Assembly: GCA_023391895.1 (NCBI GenBank)
Contig: JAEWAC010000265.1
Location: 1 to 17,681, forward strand
Direction: 5' to 3'
Length of the DNA: 17,681 nt
From: Bacteroidota bacterium
Lineage (GTDB): Bacteria > Bacteroidota > Bacteroidia > Chitinophagales > Chitinophagaceae
Positions 15,481-17,681 of the stretch are shown here, piece by piece. Position 1 is the first letter of the stretch. Every line of letters begins with the position of its first letter. A program made the position numbers and the translations under genes. A model generated the notes under the pieces. It ran no database searches. It was not told where the DNA came from and saw only the letters and a program-made list of their open reading frames with translations.

Positions 15481-15514
15481 GAAAAGGTCATTTTTATAAT
15501 GACCTTTTCTTTTT
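15481..15514 (+). terminator. Rho-independent terminator after SusC/SusD pair 2
   Basis: GAAAAGGTCATT (15481-15492) pairs perfectly with AATGACCTTTTC (15498-15509) around a five-base loop, followed by five T. It ends only 11 bases before the next ATG, so the downstream gene must rely on read-through or on a promoter that overlaps this hairpin. TATATTTA at about 15468 resembles a -7 element, but no -33 element is evident. Confidence 0.9.
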
Positions 15515-15525
15515 AGAAAGCCATC

Positions 15526-17681
15526 ATGATTAAGAATCACTACTTACTGGTAGTGCTATTGGTATTATTGCTTGCCTGTAGCCAGAAGCCCGCTTCTCCG
15601 CCCCTGTTTCAACTGATGGAGCAGACCGGCATTGAGTTTTCCAACAACATTCACAACACCAAAGACTTCAACATATTTACCTACCGCAATTATTACAATG
15701 GCGGTGGGGTAGCCATAGGCGACATCAACAACGACGGATTGCCCGACGTTTTTTTAACCGCCAATATGGGCAGCAACAAACTTTACCTCAACAAAGGTTC
15801 CTTCCAGTTTGAAGACATTACCGATAAGGCCGGCTTCATCAACCAGGGAAAATGGGGTACCGGCGTGGTCATGGCCGATATCAACAGTGATGGCCTGCTG
15901 GATATTTATGTGTGCTATGCCGGTTTTCAAAAAGGCATCGGCCAGGAAAACGAGCTCTACATCAATAACGGCGATCTTACTTTTACCGAACAAGCCAAAG
16001 CCTACGGGCTGGACGACAGCGGCTATACCACCCATGCCGCCTTTTTTGATTACGACGCAGACGGCGACCTGGATTGCTATATTTTAAACAACAGCTTTTT
16101 ACCCGTTAACACCCTTAACTATGCCAACAAAAGAGACCTGAGGGCCAAAGACTGGCCGGTGGCCGACTTTTTGAAAGGCGGCGGCGACCGCCTGCTGCAA
16201 AACAACGGCGGAAAGTTTACCGACGTAAGTGAGCAGGCCGGCATCTACGGCAGCCTGATTGGTTTTGGCCTGGGGGTAACGGTGGGCGATGTGAACAACG
16301 ACAACTACCCCGACATTTATATTTCCAACGACTTTTTTGAACGGGACTACTTATACATCAACCAAAAGAACGGCACCTACAAAGAAGAACTGGAGCAGTG
16401 GATGCAGCATACCAGCCTGGCTTCTATGGGTGCCGACATGGGCGACATCAACAACGATGGCTATCCCGACATCTTCACCACCGATATGCTGCCCGGCGAC
16501 GACTACCGCATGAAAACCACCACCACCTTTGATAATTACGACGTGTACCGGCTGAAAGTACAACAAGGCTTTTACCACCAGTTTATGCAAAACACCCTAC
16601 AGCTGAATAACCAAAACGGCCGGTTTTCCGACATTGCTTTTTATAGTGGCGTGGCCGCTACCGACTGGAGTTGGGGCGGGCTGATGTTTGATGCCGACGG
16701 CGACGGCTTTTTGGATATATACGTCTGCAATGGTATCTATCACGACGTGACCGACCAGGATTTTATTGACTTCTTTGCTAACGACGTGATGCAGAAAATG
16801 GTCATGACCGGCAAAAAAGAAGAGGTGGATGCCGTTATTAATAAAATGCCCTCCCACCCCATACCCAATAAAGCTTTCAGAAACGGCGGCAACCTGAAGT
16901 TTTCGGATGTGACCGCTGACTGGGGCCTGGCCGAGCCTTCTTTTTCCAATGGTGCCGCCTATGCCGACCTGGACGGTGATGGCGACCTGGATCTGGTGGT
17001 GAACAACGTAAATCAAAAAGCCTTTATTTATAAAAACAACAACCAGGAAACCACACATCCCAACTACATTGGCGTACTGCTGAAAGGAAAAGGCCCAAAC
17101 ACCTTTGCCGTGGGCAGTACCATTAAGGTTTACCAGGGCGACCAGGTTATTACACGCGAAATTATTCCCAGCCGGGGCTTTCAATCATCCATTGATTACA
17201 AAACCCTTATTGGCCTGGGCAATAAAGCCGTGGATTCCCTTTTAATCATTTGGCCGGACCACACTATCACCCGGCTAGACCAGCCAGCCATCAACAAAGT
17301 ACACCAGATACAACAGGGAGAAAACAGTTATAAACCGGCAGCAACACCGATGCCGGCAGAGCCCCTGCTGCAACCCATGCAGTCCCTTTTTGACAAGCAT
17401 GTGGAAGATGAGTACGTAGACTTTTATTATGAAAGAGGCCTGCCCATCATGTTGTCCCGGCAAGGACCCAAAGCAGCCTATGGTGACGTCAACGGCGATG
17501 GACTGGAAGATGTATACATCAGTGGTACCGCGGCCCAAAGCGGGCAATTGTATTTGCAAACAGCCAGTGGTTTTTTAAAAAAAGAACAAAGCGCTTTTGC
17601 GGCCCAAAAAGGTTTTGAAGAAACGGCTGTTCTGTTTTTTGATGCCGATAAAGATGGGGACCTGGACCTGTTTATCGGCGC
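15526..17681 (+). CDS. VCBS/FG-GAP repeat lipoprotein with ASPIC/UnbV domain (3' end beyond window)
   Basis: An open frame of 718 codons runs off the window end. A type II signal peptide (LLLACSQK, lipidated Cys18) starts it. Nine Asp-rich calcium-loop motifs of the DxNxDGxxD type are visible, beginning near residues 66, 118, 175, 255, 307, 389, 481, 654 and 706. Seven precede an ASPIC/UnbV domain (about 526-592: GSTIKVY, then IPSRGFQSS, DYKTLIGLG and IIWPD), and a second set starts after it. Such loops form beta-propellers of the integrin/FG-GAP type, and the family is often annotated CRTAC1-like. Bacteroidota homologues often reach about 1,100 residues, so roughly a third may be missing. 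It follows pair 2 directly and is probably a surface partner in the uptake system. Its biochemical role is not known to me. Confidence 0.9.
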   Translation, partial: MIKNHYLLVVLLVLLLACSQKPASPPLFQLMEQTGIEFSNNIHNTKDFNIFTYRNYYNGGGVAIGDINNDGLPDVFLTANMGSNKLYLNKGSFQFEDITDKAGFINQGKWGTGVVMADINSDGLLDIYVCYAGFQKGIGQENELYINNGDLTFTEQAKAYGLDDSGYTTHAAFFDYDADGDLDCYILNNSFLPVNTLNYANKRDLRAKDWPVADFLKGGGDRLLQNNGGKFTDVSEQAGIYGSLIGFGLGVTVGDVNNDNYPDIYISNDFFERDYLYINQKNGTYKEELEQWMQHTSLASMGADMGDINNDGYPDIFTTDMLPGDDYRMKTTTTFDNYDVYRLKVQQGFYHQFMQNTLQLNNQNGRFSDIAFYSGVAATDWSWGGLMFDADGDGFLDIYVCNGIYHDVTDQDFIDFFANDVMQKMVMTGKKEEVDAVINKMPSHPIPNKAFRNGGNLKFSDVTADWGLAEPSFSNGAAYADLDGDGDLDLVVNNVNQKAFIYKNNNQETTHPNYIGVLLKGKGPNTFAVGSTIKVYQGDQVITREIIPSRGFQSSIDYKTLIGLGNKAVDSLLIIWPDHTITRLDQPAINKVHQIQQGENSYKPAATPMPAEPLLQPMQSLFDKHVEDEYVDFYYERGLPIMLSRQGPKAAYGDVNGDGLEDVYISGTAAQSGQLYLQTASGFLKKEQSAFAAQKGFEETAVLFFDADKDGDLDLFIG

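Noticed and set aside
15809..16087. 92-codon plus-strand open frame inside the VCBS lipoprotein
   Set aside because: It is out of frame with the long open frame from 15526 that carries regular calcium-loop motifs, so it is a shadow.
1..17681. CRISPR array, tRNA, rRNA or prophage genes
   Set aside because: I saw no regularly spaced repeats, no cloverleaf with a CCA-type acceptor end, no rRNA-like sequence and no phage or integrase protein on either strand.

Overview
The window reads as a chromosomal segment of a Bacteroidota bacterium, probably of the Chitinophagaceae or a near relative. The reasons are two SusC/SusD outer-membrane uptake pairs, promoter elements of the TAnnTTTG type, the absence of strong Shine-Dalgarno sequences, and lipoproteins with short Cys lipoboxes. 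The family-level placement is inference. All the real genes lie on the + strand.

Layout. (1) 1-613 is non-coding. It holds the first copy of a dispersed, hairpin-rich repeat, then a dense control region. That region has a TGAC-N4-GTCA palindrome, two 13-bp direct repeats 23 bp apart, and a TTG/TAnnTTTG promoter. (2) 614-4263 is a respiratory operon. It encodes a ba3-type (B-family) cytochrome c oxidase as subunit IIa, CuA subunit II and subunit I, followed by a Sco-type copper chaperone and a membrane-anchored mono-haem cytochrome c. All metal and haem ligands are present. A terminator closes it. (3) 4347-5027 is trmD, the tRNA m1G37 methyltransferase, whose predicted promoter overlaps the upstream terminator. 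(4) 5028-5918 is non-coding. It holds the second repeat copy, part of it bracketed by 36-bp inverted repeats. (5) 5919-10446 is SusC/SusD pair 1, closed by a strong terminator. (6) 10922-15453 is a paralogous SusC/SusD pair 2, also closed by a strong terminator. (7) 15526 to the window end is the 5' part of a large lipoprotein with many Ca-binding VCBS/FG-GAP loops and an ASPIC/UnbV domain.

How the genes work together. The first block is a self-contained terminal oxidase module: cytochrome c delivers electrons to CuA, subunit I reduces oxygen at haem-CuB, and Sco loads CuA. The second half is an outer-membrane import module. Each SusC is a TonB-dependent barrel and each SusD is its surface lipoprotein lid. 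The VCBS/UnbV lipoprotein is probably a surface partner. No glycoside hydrolase, sulfatase, sigma/anti-sigma pair or hybrid sensor lies in the window, so the substrate cannot be named.

The points most worth checking are the structured dispersed repeat with its nested inverted repeats, the oxidase control region, and the tandem SusCD plus UnbV-lipoprotein module, whose SusD proteins share an unusual conserved motif. I found no RNA gene, CRISPR array, transposase or phage gene.
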